A stretch of DNA of 64,000 bases. It comes from CAYNWT01 sp964485095 (GTDB taxonomy: Bacteria > Planctomycetota > Planctomycetia > Planctomycetales > Planctomycetaceae). The first letter of the stretch is position 1. Each line of letters opens with the position of its first letter. The notes beneath the pieces were generated by a model, which was not told where the DNA came from, did no database searches, and saw only the letters and a program-made list of their open reading frames with translations. The DNA lies in assembly GCA_964485095.1 (NCBI GenBank), contig CAZAIB010000021.1, forward strand, positions 1 through 64,000. The letters are read 5' to 3'. Shown here piece by piece: positions 51,028 to 60,469 of the stretch. Both the position numbers and the translations under genes were made by a program.

Positions 51028-52236
51028 ATGAGCACAGTTGAGACGCCGGAAGCGGTCGTAGTCTGCCCCAAATGCAAGTCGCAAGGATCGTGGGGCGAGA
51101 ATTCATGGTGTCCGGAATGCGGGTACTATCCCAAATTCGCTGGTGGAGAGATCCCGGAACCGATTGTACTCCAATCGGCCGAGGCTGAAGAACTTGCGCC
51201 CACGGAAACCAAAGTAGCCGCTACCGAAATGCCGCAGTGGATGAAGATCCTGTTCGGCGGCGTTTTGTTGATTGTCGTTGCCAACGTCGCAGTTCGCGTG
51301 TGGGTCTACTTCAACGGTGGCCAACGCGCCGTCTTTTCGATGGTCGAGATGCTTGTCGGTCTTGGCATGTTCGTCGGGGCCAGCGTGATGGCGTGGAAAG
51401 AGTGCAAAAAGTCAGACAAGCGAATGAGCATCGCGGACGTGGTCACCAATCCGTTTAACGTCTGGCAGCCAACGCTCGCACGCATGCCAGAAACAAAGAA
51501 ACGTGTTTTCTGTGCGGCGTGGGGTCTCACAATGTTCCTCACAGCTCTTCTGATCGTAGGCGGCATCAAGTGGTCTGGCCTGTACACAAACGACTGGGGC
51601 TTCAAGCAGCCCGAGCAACGCAACCTGCTTGCTGAAGCAGTAGCAGCACTCAAAACAGATGGCTCCAGTAGCGATGAAGACCTGCTGGAAGCACTTGACG
51701 AATACAAGCAAAAAGTGGCCGAAGGCATTCCCGCAGAACCACCCACTGTCAACGGCTACATCTACGGAGTTCTACCCGACGAGAACCTTGCACTGGGACG
51801 CATTCTTGTCGCCCACCGCCGCCGGGGAATACTCAAACACTGTGCCGTCTTGCATGGAGCAGCAATCCGGGACAGCGACAGCAAAAAGGACTACACGTCG
51901 CTCGAACGCTACGTTGCCGAGAATGTCATCGAAGAACCCGCCGTCTCATCGCATTTAAACGCAACGTGGGTCAAACCCATCATTCGACTAAAGCTGACCT
52001 TCGCAGATATCGTTGGCGACGGCGAGCTAGTCGAACCTGCCTTCTATTCACTCGAGACTCGGAAGCAGAAACAGAAAACTGCTAACAAGCCAAACGAAGA
52101 CGCTGCGATTGAAGAAGAAAAACAAGAGGACGCTCAGGAAGCTGACGACACTACGGACCAGGGCAACGAGCAAGAAGAAACTCTGCTTGATGAAAACGAC
52201 GAACAGCAGACCCCCGACAGCAACAGACAGCCGTAA
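51028..52236 (+). CDS. Zinc-ribbon membrane protein with acidic tail
   Basis: 402 aa. An N-terminal zinc ribbon (CPKC...CPEC, residues about 12-32) is followed by three membrane helices at about 73-95 (ILFGGVLLIVVANVAV), 107-125 (MLVGLGMFVGASVMAW) and 160-182 (WGLTMFLTALLIVGGI). Then comes a folded C-terminal domain and a final tail of about 45 residues, mostly Glu/Asp/Gln (EEEKQEDAQEADDTTDQ). Function is unknown. It stands alone between the sulfatase-like gene and the convergent queG operon. Confidence 0.75.
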   Translation: MSTVETPEAVVVCPKCKSQGSWGENSWCPECGYYPKFAGGEIPEPIVLQSAEAEELAPTETKVAATEMPQWMKILFGGVLLIVVANVAVRVWVYFNGGQRAVFSMVEMLVGLGMFVGASVMAWKECKKSDKRMSIADVVTNPFNVWQPTLARMPETKKRVFCAAWGLTMFLTALLIVGGIKWSGLYTNDWGFKQPEQRNLLAEAVAALKTDGSSSDEDLLEALDEYKQKVAEGIPAEPPTVNGYIYGVLPDENLALGRILVAHRRRGILKHCAVLHGAAIRDSDSKKDYTSLERYVAENVIEEPAVSSHLNATWVKPIIRLKLTFADIVGDGELVEPAFYSLETRKQKQKTANKPNEDAAIEEEKQEDAQEADDTTDQGNEQEETLLDENDEQQTPDSNRQP

Positions 52237-52245
52237 ACGGGAGAG

Positions 52246-52282
52246 CAGCCAGGTCGGGCGCAGGACGCGCCCGGCACGGCTG
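52246..52282. terminator. Two-tier hairpin between convergent genes
   Basis: The inner stem CGGGCGC-AGGAC-GCGCCCG (52255-52273) is perfect over 7 bp, and an outer pair CAGCC (52246-52250) / GGCTG (52278-52282) extends it. It lies in the 65-bp gap between the convergent stops at 52236 and 52302. It lacks a T-run, but position and stability favour a shared terminator. Confidence 0.5.
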
Positions 52283-52301
52283 GAATCCTGCCGCTGGCGA
52301 C

Positions 52302-53351
52302 TCACTCACCACTCGGCAACTGACTCAGCGCCCAGGCAGCAGCGTCTGCAACCAGTTCGCTTTCATCCGCGCACGCGGCTTTAAGAACCGATGCTGCGTC
52401 TCCGCTCGGCGTGTTTCCCAGGACAATTGCCGCATTGCGAGCGATAACGTCCCTGCCGGTTCGCTCCAGCGGTGTTCCCGCAAACCGTGTCTGAAACTCA
52501 GCCTCGGTCATCTCAAGCAAATCCCGGCAACCCACGGGATTCAAATCAGGACGCGGTTGGAACTCCGTATTGTCGCTCGGCGCTTTTCGGTTCCACGGAC
52601 ACACGTCCTGGCAAATATCGCAACCAAATACCCATTCGCCCATCCCCGATCGCAACGCTTCAGGAACAGGCTGATCGCGCAGTTCGATGTTGAGATACGA
52701 AATGCACTTCGTCGCATCCAGCACATACGGTTCCGGAAACGCATCCGTCGGGCAGGCATCCAAACAACGCGTGCATGTCCCGCAGTGAGCCGTCTCATGC
52801 GGCGCGTCGTACTCCAGCTGACAGTCCAACAACAACGCGCCGAGGAACAGCCAGCTTCCCTGGAACTTGTTAATCAACAGCGTGTTCTTTCCGAACCAAC
52901 CTAACCCGGCGAGCTTTGCAAAATCGCGTTCAAGCAGCGGCGCCGTATCCACAACCGCGCGGGTTCGAACGTCCGGCGCGGCTTCCCGGATAGCAGCCAC
53001 AACGTGCTGCAGTTTTTCGCGGACGATGTCATGGTAGTCGCGGCCGTTCCAGGCATATCGAGACACCCGGCCCTGCCCTGCCTCTGCGAGAACCGGTTCT
53101 GACGTGCCGTAGTTCAAGCCCACCATCACCACGCTGCGGACATTCTTAAGAACCATCTCAGGGTTCTCGTACGCATCGACCCGCCTCTCGATCCACTTCA
53201 TCTCGCCAGCGAACCCGCGATCAAGCCAGTCACGAAACTGAGCGAACCCTGGTGGAGTCACCGCGGGCGCGATGCCGGTCAACTGGAACCCGGCCGCCGA
53301 TGTCGCTGCGCGCAGAAGATTCGAAAGCTCAGCCGCACGTGACGATCCCAT
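52302..53351 (-). CDS. queG: Epoxyqueuosine reductase QueG
   Basis: 349 aa from ATG 53351, which clears the upstream dioxygenase gene by five bases; the longer frame overlaps that gene and is rejected. It has the QueG core (FGKNTLLINKFQGSWLFLG at about 170-188) and two 4Fe-4S clusters, CGTCTRCLDACP at about 205-216 and CDICQDVCPWN at about 260-270. A HEAT-like C-terminus follows. QueG uses cobalamin and the clusters to reduce epoxyqueuosine to queuosine in tRNA. It is the last gene of the hisH-hisA-PhyH-queG group. Confidence 0.96.
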   Translation of the reverse strand: MGSSRAAELSNLLRAATSAAGFQLTGIAPAVTPPGFAQFRDWLDRGFAGEMKWIERRVDAYENPEMVLKNVRSVVMVGLNYGTSEPVLAEAGQGRVSRYAWNGRDYHDIVREKLQHVVAAIREAAPDVRTRAVVDTAPLLERDFAKLAGLGWFGKNTLLINKFQGSWLFLGALLLDCQLEYDAPHETAHCGTCTRCLDACPTDAFPEPYVLDATKCISYLNIELRDQPVPEALRSGMGEWVFGCDICQDVCPWNRKAPSDNTEFQPRPDLNPVGCRDLLEMTEAEFQTRFAGTPLERTGRDVIARNAAIVLGNTPSGDAASVLKAACADESELVADAAAWALSQLPSGE

Positions 53352-53356
53352 AGCCA

Positions 53357-54136
53357 CTACGTCTGGCTCATTTGTGACAACTGAGCCTCCGCAATTTCGA
53401 CAATCTTCGTACGCGGCCACTTCGCCAACGGCGAGTAACCCGGGTGCTTTGAATCTTTGTACGGATCGTTGCGGGCCGCGTTGTAACAACTAATGAAGGC
53501 CCACCGCGGATCGTCGCTGGTGTTTTGGTCAGACCGATGCAGGGTATTGCAGTGAAAGATGACAGCAGAACCCGGTTTCAGTTCCACATAAACTTTCTCG
53601 CATACGTTCTCGGCCGCAGCCACGCGTTCCTCGTCCGCTCCCGTTTGCTGACCAACCTTTCCGTGATCAACTCGGCCAATATGGTGCGAACCACGAAGCA
53701 CCTGCAAGCAACCGTTCTCACGCGTCGCGCGGTCCACGGCAATCATGCAGCTGCCCATCAGCGGGAACAGGCAACCGTTGTGGTACCAGTATCCATAATC
53801 CTGGTGCCACGCCCACGCGCCGCCGGACTTGGCTTCTTTCAGAATCATTTTGTGGTGGTAGTGATAGACCTCACCACCAAGAACCAATTCCATCGCGCCC
53901 ACAATCCGTTCGTCACGAACAATCGCGCCGTACACAGAATCTTCGGGCAGATCGTTTTGAACAACCAGGTCCACCGCGCCGCCTTCGCCGTCGGTTCGAC
54001 TGGTTCGCTGGCTGGCAAGTGCCTGATCGCGTCTGGCAATCGTCCCCAGAAGCTCAGTCTCTCGCGCGTCCAGTAAGTCGGGCACAATCACAAACCCGTC
54101 TTCGTGGAAGCTTGAAACCTGTGTTGGTGTCAGCAT
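53357..54136 (-). CDS. Phytanoyl-CoA dioxygenase (PhyH) family protein
   Basis: 259 aa. It starts FHEDGFVIVPDLL, which is typical of the family. The Fe(II) ligands are visible as HxD in WHQDYGYWYHNG (about residues 119-121) and a distal histidine in FHCNTLHRSDQN (about 194-203). VLRGSHHIGRVDHG is the conserved loop. It is a 2-oxoglutarate/Fe(II)-dependent oxygenase; its substrate is not indicated. It sits 40 bases after hisA and five before queG on the same strand, a placement with no obvious metabolic link. Confidence 0.92.
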   Translation of the reverse strand: MLTPTQVSSFHEDGFVIVPDLLDARETELLGTIARRDQALASQRTSRTDGEGGAVDLVVQNDLPEDSVYGAIVRDERIVGAMELVLGGEVYHYHHKMILKEAKSGGAWAWHQDYGYWYHNGCLFPLMGSCMIAVDRATRENGCLQVLRGSHHIGRVDHGKVGQQTGADEERVAAAENVCEKVYVELKPGSAVIFHCNTLHRSDQNTSDDPRWAFISCYNAARNDPYKDSKHPGYSPLAKWPRTKIVEIAEAQLSQMSQT

Positions 54137-54176
54137 CGGCAGTCCTTCGTGATTACAACCGGCGGCACCAACTTCA

Positions 54177-54920
54177 TTAGCTACAAGCGGCCATCGCGCC
54201 CGCCAACGTCATCGAACCTTCGTAAAGCGATCGACCAACGATAGCTCCAACCAGCTTTGGTTGTTCAGCATGAATCGCAGCCAGCTTGCGCACGTCGTCT
54301 TCTGAAGTCACTCCACCCGATGCGATCACATCGAAGCCAAGTTCGCATAGCTTCTTCATGTCTTCGCAGGTTGCATCATCGATGCCCTGCATCATGCCGT
54401 CATTAGCGATGTTGGTGTAAACGATCGTCAGCGGAATCAGATCGCAAAACTGTGAAGCAAGTTCGATGGCCGATGTGCTTGAGACTTCCAACCAGCCGTC
54501 AGTCGCCACCATCGAATCTCGGGCGTCGATTCCCAGAACCGCCTGACCAGGAAACTGAGCCACAACAGAACGGAACCAGTCCGGCTGCTTGAGCGCCTGC
54601 GTTCCAATAATCACACGGTCCGCCCGGGCATCGGAAAGCAACTGGCGAACTCCCTGATACTCACGCAACCCACCACCACACTGAACGGGAGGACCACCCA
54701 GCTTGACGATTTCGCGAATCAGTTCGTAATTGACCGGCTCGCCCATTTTCGCGCCGTCCAGATCGACCAGGTGCAACCGCGTTGCCCCCTGTTCAATCCA
54801 CTCGCGAGCAACCGCTGTTGGATCTTCCGAGAACACAGTCTCGCGAGCGTAATCACCCTGTTGGAGACGAACACACTGGCCACCACGAAGATCAATGGCC
54901 GGGATAATTTCGAGCGTCAT
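54177..54920 (-). CDS. hisA: HisA, phosphoribosylformimino-5-aminoimidazole carboxamide ribotide isomerase
   Basis: 247 aa. IIPAIDLRGGQCVRLQQGD at residues 5-23 holds the first catalytic Asp of this TIM barrel, and LHLVDLDGAK at about 50-59 is a family signature. The second catalytic Asp region is VYTNIANDGMMQGID, and VIASGGVTS forms the phosphate-binding end. HisA catalyses the fourth step of histidine synthesis. It starts 10 bases after hisH. Confidence 0.96.
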   Translation of the reverse strand: MTLEIIPAIDLRGGQCVRLQQGDYARETVFSEDPTAVAREWIEQGATRLHLVDLDGAKMGEPVNYELIREIVKLGGPPVQCGGGLREYQGVRQLLSDARADRVIIGTQALKQPDWFRSVVAQFPGQAVLGIDARDSMVATDGWLEVSSTSAIELASQFCDLIPLTIVYTNIANDGMMQGIDDATCEDMKKLCELGFDVIASGGVTSEDDVRKLAAIHAEQPKLVGAIVGRSLYEGSMTLAGAMAACS

Positions 54921-54930
54921 CGGAACTCAA

Positions 54931-55536
54931 TTAAAGAGCTGCAAAGTTGGACAGCAGTTTTAGGCCCGCCCTTTGACTCTTCTCCGGGTGGAACTGCGTG
55001 GCAAAAAGGTTACCACGTTCGATCATCGACACGAAGTCGTTTCCATGAACTGTCCGCCCCGCGACGACCGAATTCTCAGTCGGCGCGACGTAAAAGGAGT
55101 GGACGAAATAGAAATGCGCATCATCTGGGATGCCCTGCAACAGCCGCGATTCGCCAGACCGCTGCAGTTGGTTCCATCCCATATGAGGCACCTTGAGCCC
55201 CGGCTGATCATCGAACCGAACCACGGTTCCAGGCACCACGCCCAACCCGCTGTATTCGCCTTCTTCGTAGCTCACATCAAACAGAAGCTGCAGCCCCAGG
55301 CAAATGCCCAGAAAAGGCATATCTGCCGCAATGTGCTCTCGAATTGGACCGGCGAAACCCTGCTTTTCAATCTCAGCAGCCGCGTCGCGGAAGGCTCCCA
55401 CCCCCGGCAGAACCAAGTGCTTCGCGCTTTGGATCTCAGCTGGAGTCGACGCAATCTTCGCTTCGGTGCCAAGGTGCTGGAACGCCTTCTGCACGCTGCG
55501 GAGGTTCCCCATGCCGTAGTCAATAATCGTAATCAT
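54931..55536 (-). CDS. hisH: HisH, glutamine amidotransferase subunit of IGP synthase
   Basis: 201 aa. IIDYGMGNLRSVQKAF at the start and LPGVGAFRDA at about 48-57 lead into FLGICLGLQLLFD at about 75-87 with the nucleophilic cysteine; FATQFHPEKSQ near the end carries the catalytic His-Glu pair. It supplies ammonia to HisF for imidazole glycerol phosphate. hisF is not in this window. It lies 10 bases upstream of hisA and 10 bases after the zinc-ribbon gene. Confidence 0.97.
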   Translation of the reverse strand: MITIIDYGMGNLRSVQKAFQHLGTEAKIASTPAEIQSAKHLVLPGVGAFRDAAAEIEKQGFAGPIREHIAADMPFLGICLGLQLLFDVSYEEGEYSGLGVVPGTVVRFDDQPGLKVPHMGWNQLQRSGESRLLQGIPDDAHFYFVHSFYVAPTENSVVAGRTVHGNDFVSMIERGNLFATQFHPEKSQRAGLKLLSNFAAL

Positions 55537-55546
55537 CCGTGACTCA

Positions 55547-56626
55547 TCAGAACTTGAGATCCAACTGATTCTTCATATCACCTTTGATCGTCACAGTTTT
55601 CACTCCGATCATCCCCCCGTTGCTCTTCACTTCCACACGGTACTTGCCCGCTGGCAGGCCCCAATAACCAGGCAGATATTCAACTTCGTACGTCCCATCC
55701 GGCTCTGTAATAACAATCGCGCCCGCGTTGTCTACTTTGATTTCCGATGCGTCTGGCGTGAAAAAGATGTCGGCTCCGCCAATCGGATCACTACCCTTCG
55801 TCAACGTCCCATAGACCTGGTTCAGAGGTGGAATATCGCTTTTGTCGGACATCATGGAGTCCATTCCGTACCACAGACCCATGATCAGCAAAGCACCACC
55901 GGCAATAATGAGTCCATATTGGCTCAGCAGATCCTTCGCAGCGCCAACGTAATCGGTGCCCTCCTCTTCTTCCTGAAGAAACGTCGGATCAGGTTCGGAC
56001 GCCTTCGCTCGCTTTTCTTCCGCCTGTCTTGCAAGTGCCTGAGCCGCTGCAGACGTTGAATCAACTTCTGCAGTCCGCTTCTTCGCTCCACCCCCGGCGG
56101 GCGTGAAATCCTTGAACATATCCTGCATCGATGCGCGAGACGCACGTGGAGCAGGCGCTTCGTCTTCCTCATCCAGCCCTAGAACTCGACCGCGCGGACG
56201 CTGTGGCTTGGGGGTCTCTACCGGCCCATCGTCGTCGCCGAACAGAACATCGGTCGGATCGAACTCACCGTCATCCGACTTCGTTTTCTTTGGACGCTTT
56301 TGTGCCGCAGTCCGAATTCGGGTGGGCTTCTTGGTTTCGCTGGCCGCTTTGCGTTCACGCGGGCGAGAGACTTCGGGTTCCGGAGTCGTCACGGGGGACG
56401 AAGTGAGTTCCATCGGCATGTCCAACAGATCGTCGTCTTCGTCTTCCTCCTCCTCTTCAGGTTCGTCCTCGAACTCTTCTTCCTCAACCACTTCGTCTTC
56501 GGGAAGACCAGGCGTTGGGATTACGAAGCTGTTTTTGCACTTCGGGCACTTGCCTTTTTTCCCCGCAAGATCGTCCTTGATCTTCATCGTGACGCCGCAC
56601 TCGTCGCACTGATACCGAATCGTCAT
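55547..56626 (-). CDS. Zinc-ribbon protein with one membrane helix and beta-sandwich tail
   Basis: 359 aa. The first 35 residues are a CDEC...CPKC ribbon. A long acidic, disordered linker follows (EEEDEDDDLLDM). One membrane helix lies at about 235-252 (LIIAGGALLIMGLWYGMDS), then a C-terminal domain of about 90 residues (VYGTLTKGSDPIGGADIFF, GTYEVEYLPGYWGLPAGKY) resembling a carboxypeptidase-regulatory-like beta-sandwich. It is encoded 10 bases before hisH on the same strand. A role in sensing or anchoring is a guess. Confidence 0.75.
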   Translation of the reverse strand: MTIRYQCDECGVTMKIKDDLAGKKGKCPKCKNSFVIPTPGLPEDEVVEEEEFEDEPEEEEEDEDDDLLDMPMELTSSPVTTPEPEVSRPRERKAASETKKPTRIRTAAQKRPKKTKSDDGEFDPTDVLFGDDDGPVETPKPQRPRGRVLGLDEEDEAPAPRASRASMQDMFKDFTPAGGGAKKRTAEVDSTSAAAQALARQAEEKRAKASEPDPTFLQEEEEGTDYVGAAKDLLSQYGLIIAGGALLIMGLWYGMDSMMSDKSDIPPLNQVYGTLTKGSDPIGGADIFFTPDASEIKVDNAGAIVITEPDGTYEVEYLPGYWGLPAGKYRVEVKSNGGMIGVKTVTIKGDMKNQLDLKF

Positions 56627-56702
56627 CGAGTCGCTCTATTCGTGTAAAGTTACTCTTGAAGGATAGCACTCAGATGAATGTGTTCGCACCAAACCACAAA
56701 CG

Positions 56703-56734
56703 AAAAAAGGTGGAGCCACAAATGTGACCCCACC
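56703..56734 (-). terminator. Rho-independent terminator of the DUF1559 gene
   Basis: Read on the minus strand, GGTGGGGTCACA and TGTGGCTCCACC form a 12-bp stem with two G-T wobbles and a two-base loop (56734-56709), followed directly by six T (56708-56703). It begins 25 bases after the stop codon at 56759. This is the clearest terminator in the window. Confidence 0.85.
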
Positions 56735-56758
56735 CGGATATCAAATCAACCGACCGAT

Positions 56759-57850
56759 CTAACGGCTAAACTTCTCGACAGGCAAACCGTTGGAGTAGTT
56801 CCCCAAACGCTGCCAGACAGACAGGTTGATGCTCTCGCTGATTTGCTGAACACTGCCGTCAGCCAAACCAATCTGAACAATCTGTTCGTGTGGTCCGCCG
56901 GCGTATTCCCATGAGGTTCCCTTGTTGGGACCTACAAGAGCACTAAACAGTGTCGACGGTCCGCCCCAGGCCCAGCCATCGCTGGATGTTCGCAGGTCCG
57001 AACGGTTTTGAAGGTCGGTCGCTTTATTCACCAGACGAGCGGCTTCAGAAATCATCATCGTCTGTGAAGTGCCGTCCGTGATGTTGTCAATCGAAACACT
57101 GCTGTTCACACCCAGGACTCCGATGTTGAGTGAGTCCTGGTTGATTTGAGTGTTTTGGAGATCAATCTGAGCAGTAATCTGTGCAGGCAACAGGTCCCAT
57201 GCCGCGCGTGTTCGGTCGTCGAAGACATCTCCCGATCCGGCACATGCAGCGTAGTCGTTGCCGCCTTTGGTCCAGTTCCCATTTGGCAACAGGTTTTCGC
57301 CATTTGGTCCACGGTCAATACGGTGCAACCGAGAGAACGCTCCAGTCGCCTGCATCGTTGAACGACGCGTCGGACAGTAGAACGCAGGGATGTCTGTCTG
57401 AGCCGGGGCAAGGTTCGCCTGCAACCAGCGTGGGTCTGACTGAATGTCGCCGTTCGCGAGAACGTTGAAGTCAAATCGCCACAGCTTGTAGATGTTGCCG
57501 CGTTCGATCTGAGGCAGGATGTGAACCATCCAACTCGTACCATGCAAGCCAAGGTTTTGTCTCGAGTCATTCGCTTCAAGCGGATCGACAGTTCGGAAAC
57601 CGCTGGCCGATGTTGCGTTGATCCAACGGCTAGAAATCTGACCCGGAGGGAATACCAGATGAGCGTCATGGTAGTTGTGCAGTGCCAGGACAATCTGCTT
57701 CATATTGTTCTGGCAAGACATGCGTTGAGCTGCGGCGCGAGCACGCTGGACGGCTGGAAGCAGTAGTGCCACCAGGATCGCAATAATGGCGATCACAACG
57801 AGCAGTTCAATCAATGTGAACCCTCGAGTTTTTCGACGCGTACGGATCAT
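56759..57850 (-). CDS. DUF1559 prepilin-like protein
   Basis: 363 aa from ATG 57850, with AGGAGA five bases upstream; the frame extends to 57988 but lacks such a site. RGFTLIELLVVIAIIAILVA is a type IV prepilin methylation signal with its hydrophobic helix. The DUF1559 body follows (QNNMKQIVLALHNYHDAH) and the family's H-x9-DG motif ends it (PHEQIVQIGLADGSV). Members of this large planctomycete family are exported through a pseudopilin-like pathway; function is unknown. The gene stands alone and is closed by a strong terminator. The 268 bp upstream hold no gene. Confidence 0.95.
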   Translation of the reverse strand: MIRTRRKTRGFTLIELLVVIAIIAILVALLLPAVQRARAAAQRMSCQNNMKQIVLALHNYHDAHLVFPPGQISSRWINATSASGFRTVDPLEANDSRQNLGLHGTSWMVHILPQIERGNIYKLWRFDFNVLANGDIQSDPRWLQANLAPAQTDIPAFYCPTRRSTMQATGAFSRLHRIDRGPNGENLLPNGNWTKGGNDYAACAGSGDVFDDRTRAAWDLLPAQITAQIDLQNTQINQDSLNIGVLGVNSSVSIDNITDGTSQTMMISEAARLVNKATDLQNRSDLRTSSDGWAWGGPSTLFSALVGPNKGTSWEYAGGPHEQIVQIGLADGSVQQISESINLSVWQRLGNYSNGLPVEKFSR

Positions 57851-58118
57851 CAGGTTCTCCTGTAAAAGTGACTCTGCTGTTTCAGAACCAATCGGCGAAG
57901 AAGTGAGATGGGATGAAGGTATGTACGTCTCACGGACGCCGCTTGCCCGAGTCAAAAGGATCGGAACCAGCGTGTTACCCTCAATCATGGGTAACTAACG
58001 GAATAAACGTCAAGCGCATTCGGACTTCGGAGCCCTCCTGAGCCGCAAAACACGCAAAACAAGTCAAACACTCAAAAGTGAAAGACGGTTTTCAGACCAG
58101 CCTCCAACAACCTAAACC

Positions 58119-59228
58119 CTATCGGGCAGCCACTTGTTTAAGTATTTCCACGCCTCTCTCCAAAGTGGCGTCTTCCTGAGCGTATGAGACTCGGAAATGG
58201 GTGTCTGCTGGACTGAACACGTTACCCGGAATAATCAGCAAATCGTTGGCAATCGCCTCCGCCACGAACTCGGTCCCGGTGCCCCATGGAGCCTTAATGA
58301 ACAGGTAAAAGGCCCCGTTGGCCCCCTCAATCTCGAAGTCAGACCCCAGTTCACTGACCATGAAGTCCCGCTTCCGCCGGTAGTCTTCCACGTAACCCGA
58401 CACATCGCATTCCAGTGCACTAAGCCCAGCCCATTGAACCGGATGCGGCGCACAGACGAAGGTGAACTGCTGCAGTTTGATCATCTGCTGGACAATGTGC
58501 TCAGGCCCATGAACAAACCCAAGCCTGTGACCTGTCATCGAATGAGACTTACTGAAACCGTCGATGACGATTGTCTGATCGTTCCACTTCGCCGGACTCG
58601 CAAACGGTCCATCGTAAGAAAACGCACTGTAGATCTCGTCGCTGATCAGCGCGATGTCATGTTTGGCGGCTAGCTCGGCGAGGTCCTTCAGTTCCTGTTC
58701 CGAGGCAACGTAGCCGGTCGGGTTCGAAGGACTGTTACAAAGAATGACCTTGGTGCGATCAGTGATCGCGGCCTCGACTTTGTTCACGTCAATTTTGAAG
58801 TCCGGGTACGTGTCGATTTCGACACACTTCCCGCCAACCAACGTTGTGAGGTGCTTGTACATGACAAACCACGGGTCGAACACAATGACTTCGTCACCCG
58901 GGTTCACCAGCGTATTCAGCGCTAGCATTAACGCACCGCTTGTGCCGCTGCTGATGAACACCTTTCGGTCATCGTGGCCGAATTTCGCATCCACATCGCT
59001 TTGTATCTTCTGAATCAGAGGCGCGATGCCCTGCGACTGACTGTACGCGTTCTTGCCGCTGTTGACGGCCTCACACAAAGACTGACGAACCGATTCCGGA
59101 GTGTCATAGTGCGGTTGGCCGATACTCAGATTGACCGGGTTCTTCATGTTCGCCGCCAGGTCGAAGACTTTCCGAATACCGCTGGCATCGATTTTCTGTA
59201 GCCGATCAGAGATCCACTTCTCGCTCAT
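58119..59228 (-). CDS. Class I/II pyridoxal-phosphate aminotransferase
   Basis: 369 aa from ATG 59228. Fold-type I signatures are VNLSIGQPHYDTPESVR near residue 35, CNSPSNPTGYVASEQEL at about 163-179 (Asn that contacts PLP), LISDEIYSAF at about 195-204 (Asp-x-x-Tyr), and DGFSKSHSMTGHRLGF at about 222-237, with the Schiff-base lysine in FSKS. It is close in style to aspartate/aromatic aminotransferases; the amino donor cannot be told from the sequence. No pathway genes lie directly beside it. Confidence 0.94.
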   Translation of the reverse strand: MSEKWISDRLQKIDASGIRKVFDLAANMKNPVNLSIGQPHYDTPESVRQSLCEAVNSGKNAYSQSQGIAPLIQKIQSDVDAKFGHDDRKVFISSGTSGALMLALNTLVNPGDEVIVFDPWFVMYKHLTTLVGGKCVEIDTYPDFKIDVNKVEAAITDRTKVILCNSPSNPTGYVASEQELKDLAELAAKHDIALISDEIYSAFSYDGPFASPAKWNDQTIVIDGFSKSHSMTGHRLGFVHGPEHIVQQMIKLQQFTFVCAPHPVQWAGLSALECDVSGYVEDYRRKRDFMVSELGSDFEIEGANGAFYLFIKAPWGTGTEFVAEAIANDLLIIPGNVFSPADTHFRVSYAQEDATLERGVEILKQVAAR

Positions 59229-59280
59229 TGTGCGTCTCACTTACTTTTGTTGTGTCTTGCGTTCCGAACCTGCGTGTCGT

Positions 59281-59556
59281 TCACAGCAGCATGACCAGCC
59301 CGTCTAACTGGCTAAGGCGACTGTACAACGCCAGAACCTGTTGAGCCGACTCGAACATCGGATCAAGCGTGATCGACACGTGGCGTCCGCCTTTTGTCGT
59401 CTGAATCCGAAACGCCGGATCATCATCCAGGTTCAGTTCGTCCCGAGCCGCAAAGATGACCCGAGCCGTAAAATTGCCTTCCGTGCTGCCAATGGCTTTC
59501 ATCGTGTACTGACACGGAAAGGTGTGGCGCATTTCCAGAAGTTCAACGCTGGGCAT
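59281..59556 (-). CDS. DUF493 (YbeD-like) family protein
   Basis: 91 aa from ATG 59556, with AGGAG upstream; the longer frame to 59610 has no support. The small ferredoxin-like fold is suggested by FPCQYTMKAIGSTEGNF at about 13-29 and TKGGRHVSITLDPMFES at about 53-69, as in YbeD. In proteobacteria YbeD-like proteins sit next to lipoate genes, but none are here. Function is unknown; it may bind small molecules or regulate a neighbour. Confidence 0.8.
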   Translation of the reverse strand: MPSVELLEMRHTFPCQYTMKAIGSTEGNFTARVIFAARDELNLDDDPAFRIQTTKGGRHVSITLDPMFESAQQVLALYSRLSQLDGLVMLL

Positions 59557-59722
59557 GTTCACTGGTCTTCTCCTCTCAACTCCGTCCAACTCAGCGGCGG
59601 AATATATCAAGCCAGCCCCACCGCTGCCTCCGCCCTCTCAGACCTTTTGGCTCGCTGACGCCGACTTAGCAATTCCCTGCCAATGATTCTTGCATTTTCT
59701 GACGATCCGTCAAGAATGGGAC

Positions 59723-60469
59723 ATGCCATCGATTTCGCCCAAACAACAGGAAATCCGAGACCGCGAACAGCGTATCCTCGACGCCGCGCGCGATCAGGTC
59801 GATGAACGCGGGTACCTGGGACTCAGCATGGATTCGCTGGCCAGCCAGGTGGGGTACTCCAAAGGCACCATCTACAACCACTTCCCCTGCAAGGAAGAAG
59901 TGCTGCTGGCTCTGGGCATCGAAACGCAGCAAAAGCAAACAGCCATGTTTCGCAAAGCCGCTGCGTTCGCCGGAACCAGCCGGCAGAGAATGGCAGCCAT
60001 CGGCGTTGCTGACGAACTATTTGTGCGGTTGTACCCACAGCACTTTCAAATCGAACAAGTCGTCTTCGTTTCCTCAATCTGGCAAAAAACCAGCGAACAA
60101 CGTCGGTTCCAGATGCGTGCAGGGCAACAGGCCTGCATGGGGATCGTGGCCGGGATCGTCCGCGATGCGGTCGCATCGGAAGACCTGAAGTTGCATGACA
60201 AAATGGTTCCGGAAGATGTCGTCTTTGGATTGTGGTCAATGAGCTTCGGAGCCCACTCAATCATCGCGCAATCTGGTTCTCTGACTGAACTGGGGATTGA
60301 AGATCCGTTTTTGTCTTTCCGTCACAGCATCAATCACGCTCTCGACGGATTCGGATGGAAGCCGCTTGCGTGCGACTACGACTACCTCGCGTTGTTTGAC
60401 CAGCTGCCCGGCGAACTCTTCGCCGACGAACTGGCCGCCCATTCCGCGTCGGGAGGAACCAGAACATGA
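59723..60469 (+). CDS. TetR/AcrR family transcriptional regulator
   Basis: 248 aa from ATG 59723. The N-terminal helix-turn-helix reads LSMDSLASQVGYSKGTIYNHF at about 35-55, typical of TetR. The larger C-terminal part is the ligand-binding and dimer domain. It overlaps the adaptor gene by four bases (ATGA at 60466-60469), so it is cotranscribed with the efflux genes that it most likely represses. The ligand is unknown. Confidence 0.93.
   Translation: MPSISPKQQEIRDREQRILDAARDQVDERGYLGLSMDSLASQVGYSKGTIYNHFPCKEEVLLALGIETQQKQTAMFRKAAAFAGTSRQRMAAIGVADELFVRLYPQHFQIEQVVFVSSIWQKTSEQRRFQMRAGQQACMGIVAGIVRDAVASEDLKLHDKMVPEDVVFGLWSMSFGAHSIIAQSGSLTELGIEDPFLSFRHSINHALDGFGWKPLACDYDYLALFDQLPGELFADELAAHSASGGTRT

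Noticed and set aside
53352..53489. N-terminal extension of QueG
   Set aside because: It overlaps the PhyH gene and adds 46 residues not seen in QueG proteins; the start at 53351 gives the family length.
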